Shown here piece by piece: positions 8,282 to 19,611 of a DNA stretch of 64,000 bases. The DNA is from Streptomyces tanashiensis. Its GTDB lineage: Bacteria > Actinomycetota > Actinomycetes > Streptomycetales > Streptomycetaceae. Both the position numbers and the translations under genes were made by a program. Numbering within the stretch: the stretch's first letter is position 1; each line of letters opens with the position of its first letter. Below the pieces are notes generated by a model. That model saw nothing but the letters and a program-made list of their open reading frames with translations, did not search any database and had not been told where the DNA came from. The stretch covers positions 1 to 64,000 of the forward strand of contig NZ_BMRZ01000007.1 in the NCBI RefSeq assembly GCF_014648895.1, written 5' to 3'.

Positions 8282-8899
8282 ATGAGCAGCGCGGACGGTA
8301 CGGCAGGGAGCTCGCTCGGACGCGTGTCCGGGGAGAGCGGTCCGTATCCGCTTCACGGCAGTGTGGGCGACTTCGGGACGGACACCGGTGCCGGCGCCGC
8401 CGACGCGGTGATCGGCTATCGCGGTCCGACGGCCTGCGCGGCCGCCGGGATCACCTATCGACAGCTGGACTACTGGGCGCGCACCGGGCTCGTGGAGCCG
8501 AGCGTGCGGCCCGCGTACGGGTCGGGGACACAGCGGCTGTACAGCTTCCGCGACGTCGTCGTGCTGAAGATCGTCAAGCGTTTCCTCGACACCGGGGTGG
8601 CCCTGCAGAACATCCGGGCCGCGGTGCAGCACCTGCGCGCGCGGGGTTTCCGGGACCTGGAGCGGATGACGCTCATGAGCGACGGCGCCACGGTGTACGA
8701 GTGCTCCTCGCCCGACGAGGTCGTCGACCTCCTCCAGGGCGGGCAGGGCGTCTTCGGCATCGCCGTCGGGGTGGTCTGGCGCGACGTCGAGGCCGCGCTC
8801 TCGCAGCTCCACGGCGAGCGGGTCGACACCGGCGAGACGCTGGTCAGGCACAACCCGGGCGACGAGCTGGCGCGCCGGCGGCGCGACAAGGCGGTCTGA
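8282..8899 (+). CDS. MerR-family transcriptional regulator (Rv1830 type)
   Basis: A 205-residue regulator with an N-terminal helix-turn-helix (about residues 45-112): AAGITYRQLDYWARTGLVEP, then a wing GSGTQRLYSFRDV. The C-terminal half is not a known ligand domain. It completes the FHA, MerR, DUF151, MerR order seen in mycobacteria. ATG 8282 has GGAGGG at 8268-8273; GTG 8279 in frame is an alternative. The promoter upstream carries repeated CCGAGTG half-sites. Confidence 0.85.
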   Translation: MSSADGTAGSSLGRVSGESGPYPLHGSVGDFGTDTGAGAADAVIGYRGPTACAAAGITYRQLDYWARTGLVEPSVRPAYGSGTQRLYSFRDVVVLKIVKRFLDTGVALQNIRAAVQHLRARGFRDLERMTLMSDGATVYECSSPDEVVDLLQGGQGVFGIAVGVVWRDVEAALSQLHGERVDTGETLVRHNPGDELARRRRDKAV

Positions 8900-9014
8900 G
8901 GGCGGTTCCCGTCCGGTCGGGGCCTCCAGGGTCCTAGGAGCCTCCGGCGGTTCGCCGGGGGCTCCCGGGCGTTCCGCGGGGGCGTTGTCAGTGGCGTAGG
9001 GCAGCATCGGACGT

Positions 9015-10388
9015 GTGAGAGCCGCGCCCACGATCCTGCATCTCGACATGGATGCCTTCTTCGCCGCCGCCGAGCAGGCGTCGAAGCCCAGCCTGCGCGG
9101 AAAGCCCGTGGTCGTCGGCGGTCTCGGGCCGCGGGGTGTGGTCGCCACCGCCTCCTACGAGGCCCGCCGCTTCGGGGTGCACTCGGCCATGCCGACGGGC
9201 CAGGCGCGGCGGCTCGCGCCGAACGCCGCCTATCTCGTGCCGCGCTTCGCCTTCTACCGCTCGATCAGCGAGCAGGTCATGGAGCTGCTCCGGCGGCTCT
9301 CCCCACTCGTGGAGCCCCTCAGCCTCGACGAGGCCTTCGTCGACCTCGAGGCCGGTGGCGTCGCCGACGACAGCGCGAGCGCGCGGGCCGCGGGGGAGCG
9401 GCTGCGGGTCGACATCCTCGCGACGACGGGGCTCACCGGGTCGGTGGGGCTCGCCGGGTCCAAGATGATCGCGAAGATCGCCTCGGAGGAGGCCAAGCCG
9501 GACGGGCTCGTCCTCATCGAGCCCGGGACCGAGCGGGAGCTGCTCGGGCCGCGGTCGGTGCGCATCCTCCCCGGGATCGGTCCGGCCACCGGGGAGCATC
9601 TGCGGCGGGCCGGGATGACCACCGTCACCGATCTCGTGGAGGCGGGCGAGGACGAGCTCGTACGGCTCCTGGGGCGGGCGCACGGGGCCTCGCTGTACCG
9701 GATGGCGCAGGGGTACGACGACCGGCCCGTGGTGGCCGAGCGGGACGCCAAGTCGGTGTCGGTCGAGGACACCTTCGACGTGGACCTGCACGACCGGGTC
9801 CGGATCCGGATCGAGGTCGAGCGGCTCGCGGAGCGGTGCGTGGGGCGGCTGCGGGCCTCCGGGCACTCCGGGCGGACCATCGTCCTGAAGGTGCGGCGGT
9901 ACGACTTCTCGACGCTCACCCGGTCCGAGACGCTGCGGGGGCCGACGGACGACCCGGGCGTCGTGCGGGAGGCCGCGGGGCGGCTCCTGGAGGCCGTGGA
10001 CACGACCGGGGGCGTGCGGTTGCTGGGGGTGGGGGTGAGCGGACTCGCGGACTACACGCAGGAGGACCTGTTCGCCCAGGCGGACGCCGCGGCCGCCGGC
10101 GAGGCCGGGGCCGAGGCGGCGCCGGGAGACGGTCCCGAGGCGGAGGCCGTGGAGCTCGTCGAGCCGGCGGAGCACGGTCCCGTGGAGAGGCACTGGGCGC
10201 CCGGGAACGACGTGCGGCACGCGGTGTACGGGGCCGGGTGGGTCCAGGGGAGCGGGGTCGGACGGGTCACGGTGCGGTTCGAGGAGCCGTGGTCCGGGCC
10301 GGGGCGGGTGCGGACGTTCTCCGTGGACGATCCGGAGCTGGAGCCGTCGGAGCCGCTGCCGCTGGTGCGGGGGGACGCGGCGGCGTGA
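9015..10388 (+). CDS. dinB: DNA polymerase IV (Y-family translesion polymerase)
   Basis: A 457-residue Y-family polymerase that copies damaged templates with low fidelity. Catalytic carboxylates lie in DMDAFFAA (residues 11-18) and in SLDEAFVDLE (about 103-112). A helix-hairpin-helix LPGIGPATGEHL and the little-finger domain follow. The C-terminal extension after about residue 385 ends in a Tudor-like segment with YGAGWVQGSGVGRVTVRFE, known from actinobacterial DinB and UvrD-type proteins. No beta-clamp motif was located with certainty. It starts on GTG 9015 about 115 bp after the MerR gene. Confidence 0.9.
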   Translation: MRAAPTILHLDMDAFFAAAEQASKPSLRGKPVVVGGLGPRGVVATASYEARRFGVHSAMPTGQARRLAPNAAYLVPRFAFYRSISEQVMELLRRLSPLVEPLSLDEAFVDLEAGGVADDSASARAAGERLRVDILATTGLTGSVGLAGSKMIAKIASEEAKPDGLVLIEPGTERELLGPRSVRILPGIGPATGEHLRRAGMTTVTDLVEAGEDELVRLLGRAHGASLYRMAQGYDDRPVVAERDAKSVSVEDTFDVDLHDRVRIRIEVERLAERCVGRLRASGHSGRTIVLKVRRYDFSTLTRSETLRGPTDDPGVVREAAGRLLEAVDTTGGVRLLGVGVSGLADYTQEDLFAQADAAAAGEAGAEAAPGDGPEAEAVELVEPAEHGPVERHWAPGNDVRHAVYGAGWVQGSGVGRVTVRFEEPWSGPGRVRTFSVDDPELEPSEPLPLVRGDAAA

Positions 10389-10389
10389 G

Positions 10390-10427
10390 GGCGGGCCTGC
10401 CCGGCCGTGCGGCCGGGCAGGCCCGCC
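10390..10427. terminator. Strong GC-rich hairpin terminator after dinB
   Basis: A perfect 17-bp stem (10390-10406 with 10411-10427) has a GTGC loop. It lies just past the dinB stop and between convergent genes, so it probably serves both. Confidence 0.85.
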
Positions 10428-10488
10428 ACCCGCGCCCTCGCGGAGGTGCGGGTGGTGTTGTCGGTGGCTGATGTGCTCGTCGGGGCTC

Positions 10489-10857
10489 TCAGGCGCCGTC
10501 CTGGCCCGCCAGGCGGCCGAAGTCCGTGTCCGGCGCGTCCGTGGGCGGGAGAGCGAGGCTGTAGTGGCGGTAGAGCTGGAGTTCCTGCTCGGGGGAGAGA
10601 TGGCGGCCCACGCCGAAGTCGGGGGCGTCCTTGATGAGCGCCCTCTCGTACGGGATGTGGAGGCCGTCGTCGAGCAGGGAGCTCGGCTCCAGGGGGACGA
10701 AGGCGTCCCGGCTGAACAGGCCCGTGCGGACCGCGGCCCATTCGGGGATGCCGGTCGCGTCGTCCAGGTACACCTCGTCCACGGTTCCGATCTTGTGCCC
10801 GCTCCGGTCGAACGCCTTGCGGCCGATCAGGCTGCGCGGATCGATATCGGTCTGCAC
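10489..10857 (-). CDS. PRC-barrel domain protein
   Basis: A 122-residue cytoplasmic protein. Residues of about 8-80 form a PRC barrel: LIGRKAFDRSGHKIGTVDEV and a C-terminal PLEPSSL strand. PRC barrels bind RNA or protein partners; the function of the stand-alone form is unknown. GTG 10857 is chosen because GGAGGG sits 3-8 bp upstream on the minus strand; longer in-frame starts would run into the promoter region shared with gcvP. It is divergent from the gcvP riboswitch transcript. Confidence 0.82.
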   Translation of the reverse strand: MQTDIDPRSLIGRKAFDRSGHKIGTVDEVYLDDATGIPEWAAVRTGLFSRDAFVPLEPSSLLDDGLHIPYERALIKDAPDFGVGRHLSPEQELQLYRHYSLALPPTDAPDTDFGRLAGQDGA

Positions 10858-10952
10858 GGTCCCTCCAACTGGTCGCAACTGCTCTACACCCCTACGAAAG
10901 TGCACAACTGGGATGTCGGCCACTTGAGCGATGGGAGCCGCAACCTCGCTGG

Positions 10953-10958
10953 TAGGCT
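10953..10958 (+). promoter_or_regulatory. Candidate -10 box for the gcvP riboswitch transcript
   Basis: TAGGCT at 10953-10958 fits TAnnnT and would start transcription near 10965, just before the first aptamer. No well-spaced -35 is visible; TTGAGC at 10924 lies too far upstream. Confidence 0.4.
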
Positions 10959-10977
10959 GGTTGTGGCTGTCGACCCT

Positions 10978-11190
10978 GTGCGGGAGAGTCCCCCGGAGAA
11001 ACCTTCCGGTGGGCGCCGAAGGAGCAAATCCTCCCCGGAATCTCTCAGGCCCCTGTACCGCGCGGACGAGGTCACTCTGGAAAGCAGAGCGGATGCCGAC
11101 GGCATCTCGCTCTCACCGACGGTGAAAGCCGGCGTGCCGCGAGGCGTGCCGGTGAAACTCTCAGGTTGAGATGACAGAGGGGGAGGCCGT
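10978..11190 (+). ncRNA. Tandem glycine riboswitch
   Basis: Two glycine aptamers lie in tandem upstream of gcvP. The first (about 10978-11095) shows GGGAGAGT, the core GCGCCGAAGGAGCAA, then AATCTCTCAGGCCCC and a closing CTCTGGAAAGCAGAG. The second (about 11096-11190) shows CACCGACGGTGAAAGCC, AAACTCTCAGG and GATGACAGAGGGGG. Glycine riboswitches sense glycine and usually switch on the glycine cleavage system; activation has been reported in Streptomyces griseus. A ribosome site follows about 45 bp later, so control could be transcriptional or translational. Confidence 0.92.
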
Positions 11191-11248
11191 CCGGGTACCC
11201 GCGCCGTGGTGCCCCTCGCAGGTCGTGACGACCAGGAGGCCTCCGTAC

Positions 11249-14134
<2,886 letters not shown>

Positions 14135-14140
14135 GCACGG

Positions 14141-14184
14141 GCCGAGGGCCGGTTCGGAGGATCTCCTCCGGGCCGGCCCTCGGC
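14141..14184 (+). terminator. Hairpin terminator after gcvP
   Basis: A 12-bp stem (14141-14152 with 14173-14184) extends through an inner GGAGG/CCTCC helix. It begins seven bases after the gcvP stop. The minus-strand neighbour ends 34 bp further on. Confidence 0.8.
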
Positions 14185-14217
14185 GTTTCCCTCGCACGGT
14201 CGTCCACCCCGCCGCCC

Positions 14218-14424
14218 TCAGGCGGCGGTGGTCACCTGTCCCGCCGTCAGCGGCCGGTGCGGGGCGATGATCTGCCCGTCCGGCAGCAGCTCACCGGTGT
14301 CCTCGAAGAGCAGGACGCCGTTGCACAGCAGGCTCCAGCCCTGCTCCGGGTGGTGTGCCATCAGTCGGGCCGCCTCCCGGTCGGCGGAGTCGGCGGTCGG
14401 ACAGGCAGGCTGGTGCTGGCACAT
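14218..14424 (-). CDS. DUF5999 family small protein
   Basis: A 68-residue protein starting MCQHQPACPTADSADREAA, with a middle segment HPEQGWSLLCNGVLLFEDTG and end DGQIIAPHRP. This matches the small DUF5999 family common in Streptomyces. The N-terminal Cys-His cluster (C2, H3, C8) could bind metal, but no function is known. A longer frame exists upstream; ATG 14424 is chosen from the conserved N-terminus. Confidence 0.8.
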   Translation of the reverse strand: MCQHQPACPTADSADREAARLMAHHPEQGWSLLCNGVLLFEDTGELLPDGQIIAPHRPLTAGQVTTAA

Positions 14425-14759
14425 GGGTGGGTTCTTTCGCTGCGTCGTGGTGGATGTCCTGCGGCTCTGCGCGTTCATGGCCGCCCCCGTCGGTCGGTTC
14501 GGTTCCGGTCCCAGTCTTGCCCCACGGACGGTCTTCCGCAGGGATTTCGCGGCAGCTCGTCCTTTCCTGGGAAGACGCATCACCCGCAGGGGCGGTTCAG
14601 GTCAACTGCACCGTCTCTTCGGGTGGTTCGGAGTGGTCCGAGCGGGCTAGTCCGTACGGGAGGGGCGTTCGGGAGGCGCGTTCGGGCGCATGCCTCGGAC
14701 ACGAGTGCGCCCCGTGACCCGGCCGGGTCACGGGGCGGGGACGCGCGTGCGGTGGTGGA
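14425..14759. other. Intergenic stretch between two minus-strand genes
   Basis: I see no credible gene here. The right part (14708-14737) is a perfect terminator palindrome. The rest should contain the DUF5999 promoter, which I could not place. Confidence 0.6.
14708..14737. terminator. 30-bp perfect palindromic terminator
   Basis: A perfect 15+15 palindrome, forming a 13-bp stem with a GGCC loop. It lies 22 bp beyond the 3' end of the minus-strand gene at 14760-15350. Confidence 0.8.
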
Positions 14760-15350
14760 TCAGGCGGGCGCCGGCGAGCCCAGGAGGGGCGGCGGCGCGA
14801 GTCGTGTGCTGAGCACGGGCAGGAGATCGGAGACCTGGTACGGGCGGTGGGCCGCGATCCCCGGGGGTGCGGGGGCCAGGGGCACCATGAGGTCGGCCGC
14901 GGCCGGGGCGACGGTCGTGCCGTCCGCCTCCGGGTCGGCCTGCAGCCAGAGCGTCAGCATGTAGAGCTCCGGTACGGAGAGCAGCCTCGGCCGGTACGTG
15001 GCGGGCAGGGCCTCGGCCTGGAGCAGGGCCCGTTCCGTGGCGGAGACGTACGGCCCCTCGAAGAAGTGCGCGAAGGCCCAGCCGTCCGGTGTGAGCATGG
15101 TGTCCGCGGCGGCGATCGCCCGGTCCCCGTTCCGGATCAGGAAGCGCCAGCCGGCGAGCCGGGTGCGGGGTGCGAGCCCCGGTGCCCCGGTGACGCCGAG
15201 GACGTGCACGGGCAGGGGGTGTTCGGGGCTCAGCGGTCCCTGTGCTGCCCGCAGTGCGGGAGTTCGCGGCTCGCGGACGGCGGTGGGTGAGCCGAGGGCC
15301 GCGAGGACACTGCGGAGGGCCGGCGCAGGGGCCGGGGAGGGTCGGAGCAT
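14760..15350 (-). CDS. Conserved hypothetical protein
   Basis: A 196-residue soluble protein that I do not recognise as a known family. The middle is well ordered, with segments such as RLAGWRFLIRNGDRAIAAAD and GWAFAHFFEGPYV, and the N-terminus is Ala/Pro-rich. There are no transmembrane helices and no signal peptide. ATG 15350 has AGAGG about 10 bp upstream; a frame open to 15497 has no ribosome site. Its strand and terminator make it a single-gene unit. Confidence 0.7.
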   Translation of the reverse strand: MLRPSPAPAPALRSVLAALGSPTAVREPRTPALRAAQGPLSPEHPLPVHVLGVTGAPGLAPRTRLAGWRFLIRNGDRAIAAADTMLTPDGWAFAHFFEGPYVSATERALLQAEALPATYRPRLLSVPELYMLTLWLQADPEADGTTVAPAAADLMVPLAPAPPGIAAHRPYQVSDLLPVLSTRLAPPPLLGSPAPA

Positions 15351-15830
15351 GGTGGGTCGCCTCTCACTCAGGAGACACGGTGACGCGTGGGCAGGTACGA
15401 CGGCGCTGTCGGCGGCGGGGCCAGAGAGGGGCCATGAGGCCATGGCCGGGCGCCAACACTCTGCCTCGTCCGCGGAGTTTATACGACACGTGTTCACACA
15501 GTGTTTCCGCTAGACCTCGCGGATATTCCTGACAAGACGTCATCAGGCCGTAATCGGAGGGAGTTGAAGCGGAATCAGGAGGACGATACCGCTCCCACCT
15601 GCGTATTCCCCGCGAAGGCGGACGGCCGAATTCCGACCCGGGGTCTCCGGAAAATACGACATTGGTATATGTCGCGCGTTCCTTGCCTTCGGGATGTGCC
15701 GGTGGAGTGCTCTGTCCAGCCTATCCTCCGACAGGCCGGTTCCGCAGGCGTTGTGGATCAGTCGGGTGGGCATCATCGTCCGTGACGCGCGGCCGTCGTG
15801 GCGGCTGCCCACTCGGGGAGGGACGCTTCG
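15351..15830. other. Divergent intergenic region
   Basis: 480 bp between divergently transcribed genes, with visibly lower GC around 15475-15670. It holds the palindrome ACACGTGT (15486-15493) followed by TTCACACAGTGT. No gene or RNA was recognised. Promoters for both flanking genes must lie here. Confidence 0.6.
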
Positions 15831-17330
15831 ATGGGGGAGAAGGTCGTGGCCGACGGGTTCGGCCCGTCCGACCGGCAGCAGTACCGGAGAAAGCTCCAGC
15901 AGTGTCTCGCGGGGCTCGCGCGGCTGCTGGCGGAGAAGAGGTTCGACCGGCCGCGCAATCTCATGGGCGTGGAGATCGAACTCAATCTCGCCGGCACCGA
16001 CGGGCTCCCCAGGATGCTGAACGGACCGGTTCTCGAAAAGATCGCCAGCGCCGATTTCCAGACGGAACTCGGAATGTTCAACCTCGAAGTGAACATCGCG
16101 CCCCACCAGCTCGACGGGCGCGTATTCGACCGGCTCGCGGAAGAGATCGGGACCGGCATCGGATATGCCGACCGCAAGGCGGCGGAACTCGACGCAGGCG
16201 TCGTCATGATCGGCATACTGCCCACGCTCGCACAGCGCGACCTGGTCCCCGAGAACCTCTCGGACAACGACCGCTACACGCTCCTCAACGACCAGATACT
16301 CGCCGCCCGCGGCGAGGACTTCACCCTCGACATCCACGGCGTCGAACGCCTCCTGTGCACCTCGGACTCGATCGTGCCCGAGGCGGCCTGCACCTCGGTG
16401 CAGCTCCACCTCCAGGTGACACCGGCCCGCTTCGCCGCCGTCTGGAACGCGGCGCAGGCCGTCTCCGGAGTCCAGATCGCGCTCGGCGCCAACGCGCCCT
16501 TCGTCTTCGGGCGCGAGCTGTGGCGCGAGTCCCGCCCGCCGCTCTTCCAGCAGGCCACCGACACCCGGCCGCCCGAGCTGCAGTCCCAGGGCGTACGGCC
16601 GCGCACCTGGTTCGGCGAGCGGTGGGTGGACTCGGTGTACGACCTCTTCGAGGAGAACGTCCGCTACTTCCCGGCCCTGCTGCCGCTCTGCGACGAGGAG
16701 GACCCGCTGCTCGTCCTCGACCGGGGCGGGGTGCCGCGCCTGCAGGAGCTGGTCCTGCACAACGGCACCGTCTACCGCTGGAACCGGCCGGTGTACGGCT
16801 GGGTCGACGGGGTCCCGCACCTGCGGGTCGAGAACCGGGTGCTGCCGGCGGGCCCGACCGTCACCGACGTGATCGCGAACGCGGCCTTCTACTACGGGCT
16901 CGTCCGCTCGCTCGCCGACGACCCCCGCCCGGTGTGGAAGCGGATGACCTTCCAGGACGCCGAGGCCAACTTCGACACCGCCTGCCGGCACGGCATCGAG
17001 GCGGAGCTGCGCTGGCCCCGCTCGGGCCGCGCCGGCGGCATCGCGACCATGCCGGCCGTACGGCTCGTCCTCGACGAGCTGCTGCCGCTCGCCGCGGCGG
17101 GGCTCGACGCCTGGCACATCGAGCCGGCGGACCGGGACTTCTACCTCGGAGTGATCGAGCAGCGCTGTCTGCGACGGGTGAACGGCGCCTCCTGGCAGAC
17201 CGACACCTTCCACCGGGCCCTGGAGTCGGGCCTCGACCGGGAGGCGGCCCTCGCGGCGACCACCCGCCGCTACCGGACGCTCATGCTCCAGGGCGAGCCC
17301 GTGCACACCTGGCCGGTGGGGATCGACTGA
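15831..17330 (+). CDS. Glutamate-cysteine ligase family 2 (GCS2) protein
   Basis: A 499-residue cytoplasmic protein of the carboxylate-amine ligase fold used by GCS2 enzymes, which join an amino acid to the side-chain carboxylate of glutamate using ATP. Conserved segments include NLMGVEIELNLAG, FQTELGMFNLEVNIAPH and LGANAPFVFGRELWRESRPP. Streptomyces make mycothiol rather than glutathione, so the true substrate is unknown; the name reflects fold only. ATG 15831 follows GGGGAGGGA. GTG 15798 is an alternative start. It is monocistronic. Confidence 0.82.
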   Translation: MGEKVVADGFGPSDRQQYRRKLQQCLAGLARLLAEKRFDRPRNLMGVEIELNLAGTDGLPRMLNGPVLEKIASADFQTELGMFNLEVNIAPHQLDGRVFDRLAEEIGTGIGYADRKAAELDAGVVMIGILPTLAQRDLVPENLSDNDRYTLLNDQILAARGEDFTLDIHGVERLLCTSDSIVPEAACTSVQLHLQVTPARFAAVWNAAQAVSGVQIALGANAPFVFGRELWRESRPPLFQQATDTRPPELQSQGVRPRTWFGERWVDSVYDLFEENVRYFPALLPLCDEEDPLLVLDRGGVPRLQELVLHNGTVYRWNRPVYGWVDGVPHLRVENRVLPAGPTVTDVIANAAFYYGLVRSLADDPRPVWKRMTFQDAEANFDTACRHGIEAELRWPRSGRAGGIATMPAVRLVLDELLPLAAAGLDAWHIEPADRDFYLGVIEQRCLRRVNGASWQTDTFHRALESGLDREAALAATTRRYRTLMLQGEPVHTWPVGID

Positions 17331-17459
17331 CCGCGTCCCCGGCCGGGCCCCGGCTCGCCGGGCTCTCCCGGCGGAGCATGGGTGATCATGTCAGGGTGGT
17401 CCCGGCAGGCCGGGGCCGCCGGAACGGCATGAGCCCGCGAGGGGGAAGTGGAGACAGGT

Positions 17460-18260
17460 GTGGTGGCGGAGCAAGGACTGAGGGACGCTTCCCTTCCCCC
17501 CGGCGGTCTGTCGCGCGGTGTGCTGCGCTCCGAGACGCTCATCGTGCTCGCGCTCTCGCTCGGCGCGAGCGCGGTGTCGGCGTTCATCAGCTTCGTCGGC
17601 TCCCTGACCAAGCCGGGCTCGCTGAAGGAGCAGGCGGCGACGCTCAACGGCTCGTACGCTCCCGGGCGGCCCTGGCTCGACCTGTCCTGGCAGCTTTTCG
17701 GCATCGCCACCGCGCTCGTCCCGGTCGTGCTCGTCGCCCATCTGCTGATGCGGGAGGGCGCCGGGCTGCGGGCCATCGGCTTCGACCGGACCCGGCCGTG
17801 GTCCGACCTCGGGCGCGGGACGCTGGTCGCGGCGGGGATCGGGAGCGCGGGCCTGGCCTTCTACCTGGCGGCGCGGGCGTCCGGGTTCAACCTGACGGTG
17901 GTGCCCGAGTCGCTGCCCGACGTGTGGTGGAAGTACCCCGTGCTCATCCTCTCGGCGGTGCAGAACTCCGTCCTGGAGGAGGTCATCGTCGTCGGGTATC
18001 TGCTGCGCAGACTGGGCCAGTTGGGCTGGTCGCCGATGGCCGCCCTGATGGCGAGTGCGGTGCTGCGCGGCTCGTACCACCTCTACCAGGGGGTCGGCGG
18101 CTTCATCGGCAACATGGTGATGGGCGTGGTCTTCGTGCTGCTGTACCGCCGCTGGGGGCGGGTCGGGCCGCTGGTCGTGGCCCACGCGCTGCTCGACATC
18201 GTGGCCTTCGTCGGATACGGGCTGCTCGCCGGGAGGGTGGACTGGCTGCCCACCGTGTGA
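17460..18260 (+). CDS. CPBP family intramembrane metalloprotease
   Basis: A roughly 266-residue polytopic membrane protein of the CAAX-protease/bacteriocin-processing (Abi) family. The putative active-site motifs are a glutamate pair in NSVLEEVIVVGYLLRRLG, a histidine in LRGSYHLYQG and a third motif HALLDIVAF. About eight hydrophobic segments fit the family. Substrates are unknown. The first motif lacks the arginine at its usual EExxxR spacing, which is common in actinobacterial members. GTG 17460 has GGAG six bases upstream; 17448 and 17463 are alternative GTG starts. Confidence 0.82.
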   Translation: MVAEQGLRDASLPPGGLSRGVLRSETLIVLALSLGASAVSAFISFVGSLTKPGSLKEQAATLNGSYAPGRPWLDLSWQLFGIATALVPVVLVAHLLMREGAGLRAIGFDRTRPWSDLGRGTLVAAGIGSAGLAFYLAARASGFNLTVVPESLPDVWWKYPVLILSAVQNSVLEEVIVVGYLLRRLGQLGWSPMAALMASAVLRGSYHLYQGVGGFIGNMVMGVVFVLLYRRWGRVGPLVVAHALLDIVAFVGYGLLAGRVDWLPTV

Positions 18261-18270
18261 CGGGAGGCGA

Positions 18271-18306
18271 GGAGGGGGTGTGCGGCCGGAGCCGTACACC
18301 CCCTCC
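18271..18306. terminator. Bidirectional hairpin terminator
   Basis: A perfect 11-bp stem (18271-18281 with 18296-18306) with a 14-base loop lies between the convergent protease and PhzF-like genes. Confidence 0.75.
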
Positions 18307-18316
18307 CGTACGTCCG

Positions 18317-19126
18317 TCAGGCGCGCAGGTCGCCCTCGACGACCGTGACGGCGTGGCCGTTCAGAAGAGTGCGGTCGCCGTTCGGACGGGTGCGGACGAG
18401 CCCCGTCCGGGCGCCGCCCTGGAAGCCGGTGAGCTCCTCGCGGCCGAACCTGGCCGACCAGTAGGGGGCGAGCGCGGTGTGGGCGCTGCCGGTCACCGGG
18501 TCCTCGTCGATCCCGACGGCCGGGAAGAAGCCGCGCGAGACGAAGTCGTATCCGCTGTCCGGGCGTTCGGCGGCGGCGGTCGCGATGACGCCGCGCGAGG
18601 AGAGGACCTTCAGCGCGGCGAAGTCCGGCGTGAGGGAGCGGACGGTGGCCTCGTCGCGCAGCTCGACGAGCAGGTCGCCGATGTGGTCGGCGGTGTCGTG
18701 GACCGCGACGATCTCGGCGCCGAGCGCCTTCTCCAGGCCCTCGGGGACGGGGATCGGGGTGAGGGAGGAGGTCGGGAAGTCCATCGTGATCGTGCCGTCG
18801 GCCTCGGCGGTGGTGATCAGGATGCCGCAGCGGGCCGCGAAGCGGACGGTGCCGCCCGCGGTGCCGGTGGTGTGCAGGACGTGTGCCGTGGCCAGGGTGG
18901 CGTGGCCGCACATGTCGACCTCGGTGGTGGGGGTGAACCAGCGCAGGGCCCAGTCCGCCTCGCCGCCGGCGGGCAGCGGGTGGGCGAAGGCCGTCTCGGA
19001 GAGGTTGACCTCCGCCGCGACCTTCTGGAGCCAGGCGTCGTCGGGGAAGGAGTCGAGGAGCAGGACGCCGGCCGGGTTGCCGGAGAAGGGCTGGTCGGTG
19101 AAGGCGTCGACGATTCGGATGCGCAT
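18317..19126 (-). CDS. PhzF family protein (isomerase/epimerase fold)
   Basis: A 269-residue cytoplasmic protein of the PhzF/diaminopimelate-epimerase fold. It shows the family signatures DAFTDQPFSGNPAGV near the start, NLSETAF with the catalytic glutamate, VDMCGHATLATAHVL, and the C-terminal GIDEDPVTGSAHTALAPYW. PhzF isomerises DHHA in phenazine synthesis, but there are no phenazine genes here, so this is a generic family member of unknown substrate. It is transcribed alone. Confidence 0.9.
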   Translation of the reverse strand: MRIRIVDAFTDQPFSGNPAGVLLLDSFPDDAWLQKVAAEVNLSETAFAHPLPAGGEADWALRWFTPTTEVDMCGHATLATAHVLHTTGTAGGTVRFAARCGILITTAEADGTITMDFPTSSLTPIPVPEGLEKALGAEIVAVHDTADHIGDLLVELRDEATVRSLTPDFAALKVLSSRGVIATAAAERPDSGYDFVSRGFFPAVGIDEDPVTGSAHTALAPYWSARFGREELTGFQGGARTGLVRTRPNGDRTLLNGHAVTVVEGDLRA

Positions 19127-19248
19127 GCCGCCGACGGTACCGGGGGCGGGAATCCGCGGACCAAGGCCAATCGCGGAGAACTGGACCCGTTCGTCCGTGC
19201 GTCGTCCTGGGCGGTCGTGCGTGGGGACGAGGGGACCGGGGGGCTTCG

Positions 19249-19611
19249 ATGATGTTCGGGTACGGGGACGAGTGGTGGGTGCCGCTCTTCTATCCGGTGC
19301 TGCTGTGGGTGCCGTTCGGGCCCTTCCTCATGGGCGCGGTGGGGGTGTGGTGCGCCCGGCGGCCCGGTCTGTGGCCGCGGCTGTGGACGGTGCTGCTGCC
19401 GCTGGTGCCGGTGGGGGTCTCCGCGACCGCCATGCTCCAGCCGTGGAGCGAGCCCACCCGCACCGACGACCTCGTCGGCTACCTCCTCGTGTACGTCCTC
19501 GGGATCACGGTGCTGCCGTGGGTCCTGGGGTACGGGATCACGCGGGTGGTGCGTGCGGTGCGGGCTCGCCGTGGCGGGGGAGGAGAGGTCACAGAGGAGC
19601 GAGGATCATGA
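19249..19611 (+). CDS. Small membrane protein
   Basis: A 120-residue protein with three hydrophobic helices (about residues 10-36, 44-62 and 78-100) and a basic C-terminal tail. I do not recognise the family. ATG 19249 or 19252 follows a G-rich ribosome site. Its last 23 bp overlap the 3' end of the convergent GNAT gene. Confidence 0.65.
   Translation: MMFGYGDEWWVPLFYPVLLWVPFGPFLMGAVGVWCARRPGLWPRLWTVLLPLVPVGVSATAMLQPWSEPTRTDDLVGYLLVYVLGITVLPWVLGYGITRVVRAVRARRGGGGEVTEERGS

Noticed and set aside
15486..15493. ACACGTGT palindrome as an operator
   Set aside because: An 8-bp palindrome alone is weak evidence, and no regulator gene adjoins it; recorded only in the intergenic entry.
18317..19126. 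Phenazine biosynthesis cluster
   Set aside because: Only a PhzF-fold gene is present; no other phz genes occur in the window, so the family name does not imply a pathway.
15662..19252. 1196-codon plus-strand open frame spanning several genes
   Set aside because: It crosses the GCS2, CPBP and PhzF-like genes in another frame and both strands; its sequence is Arg/Pro-rich noise.
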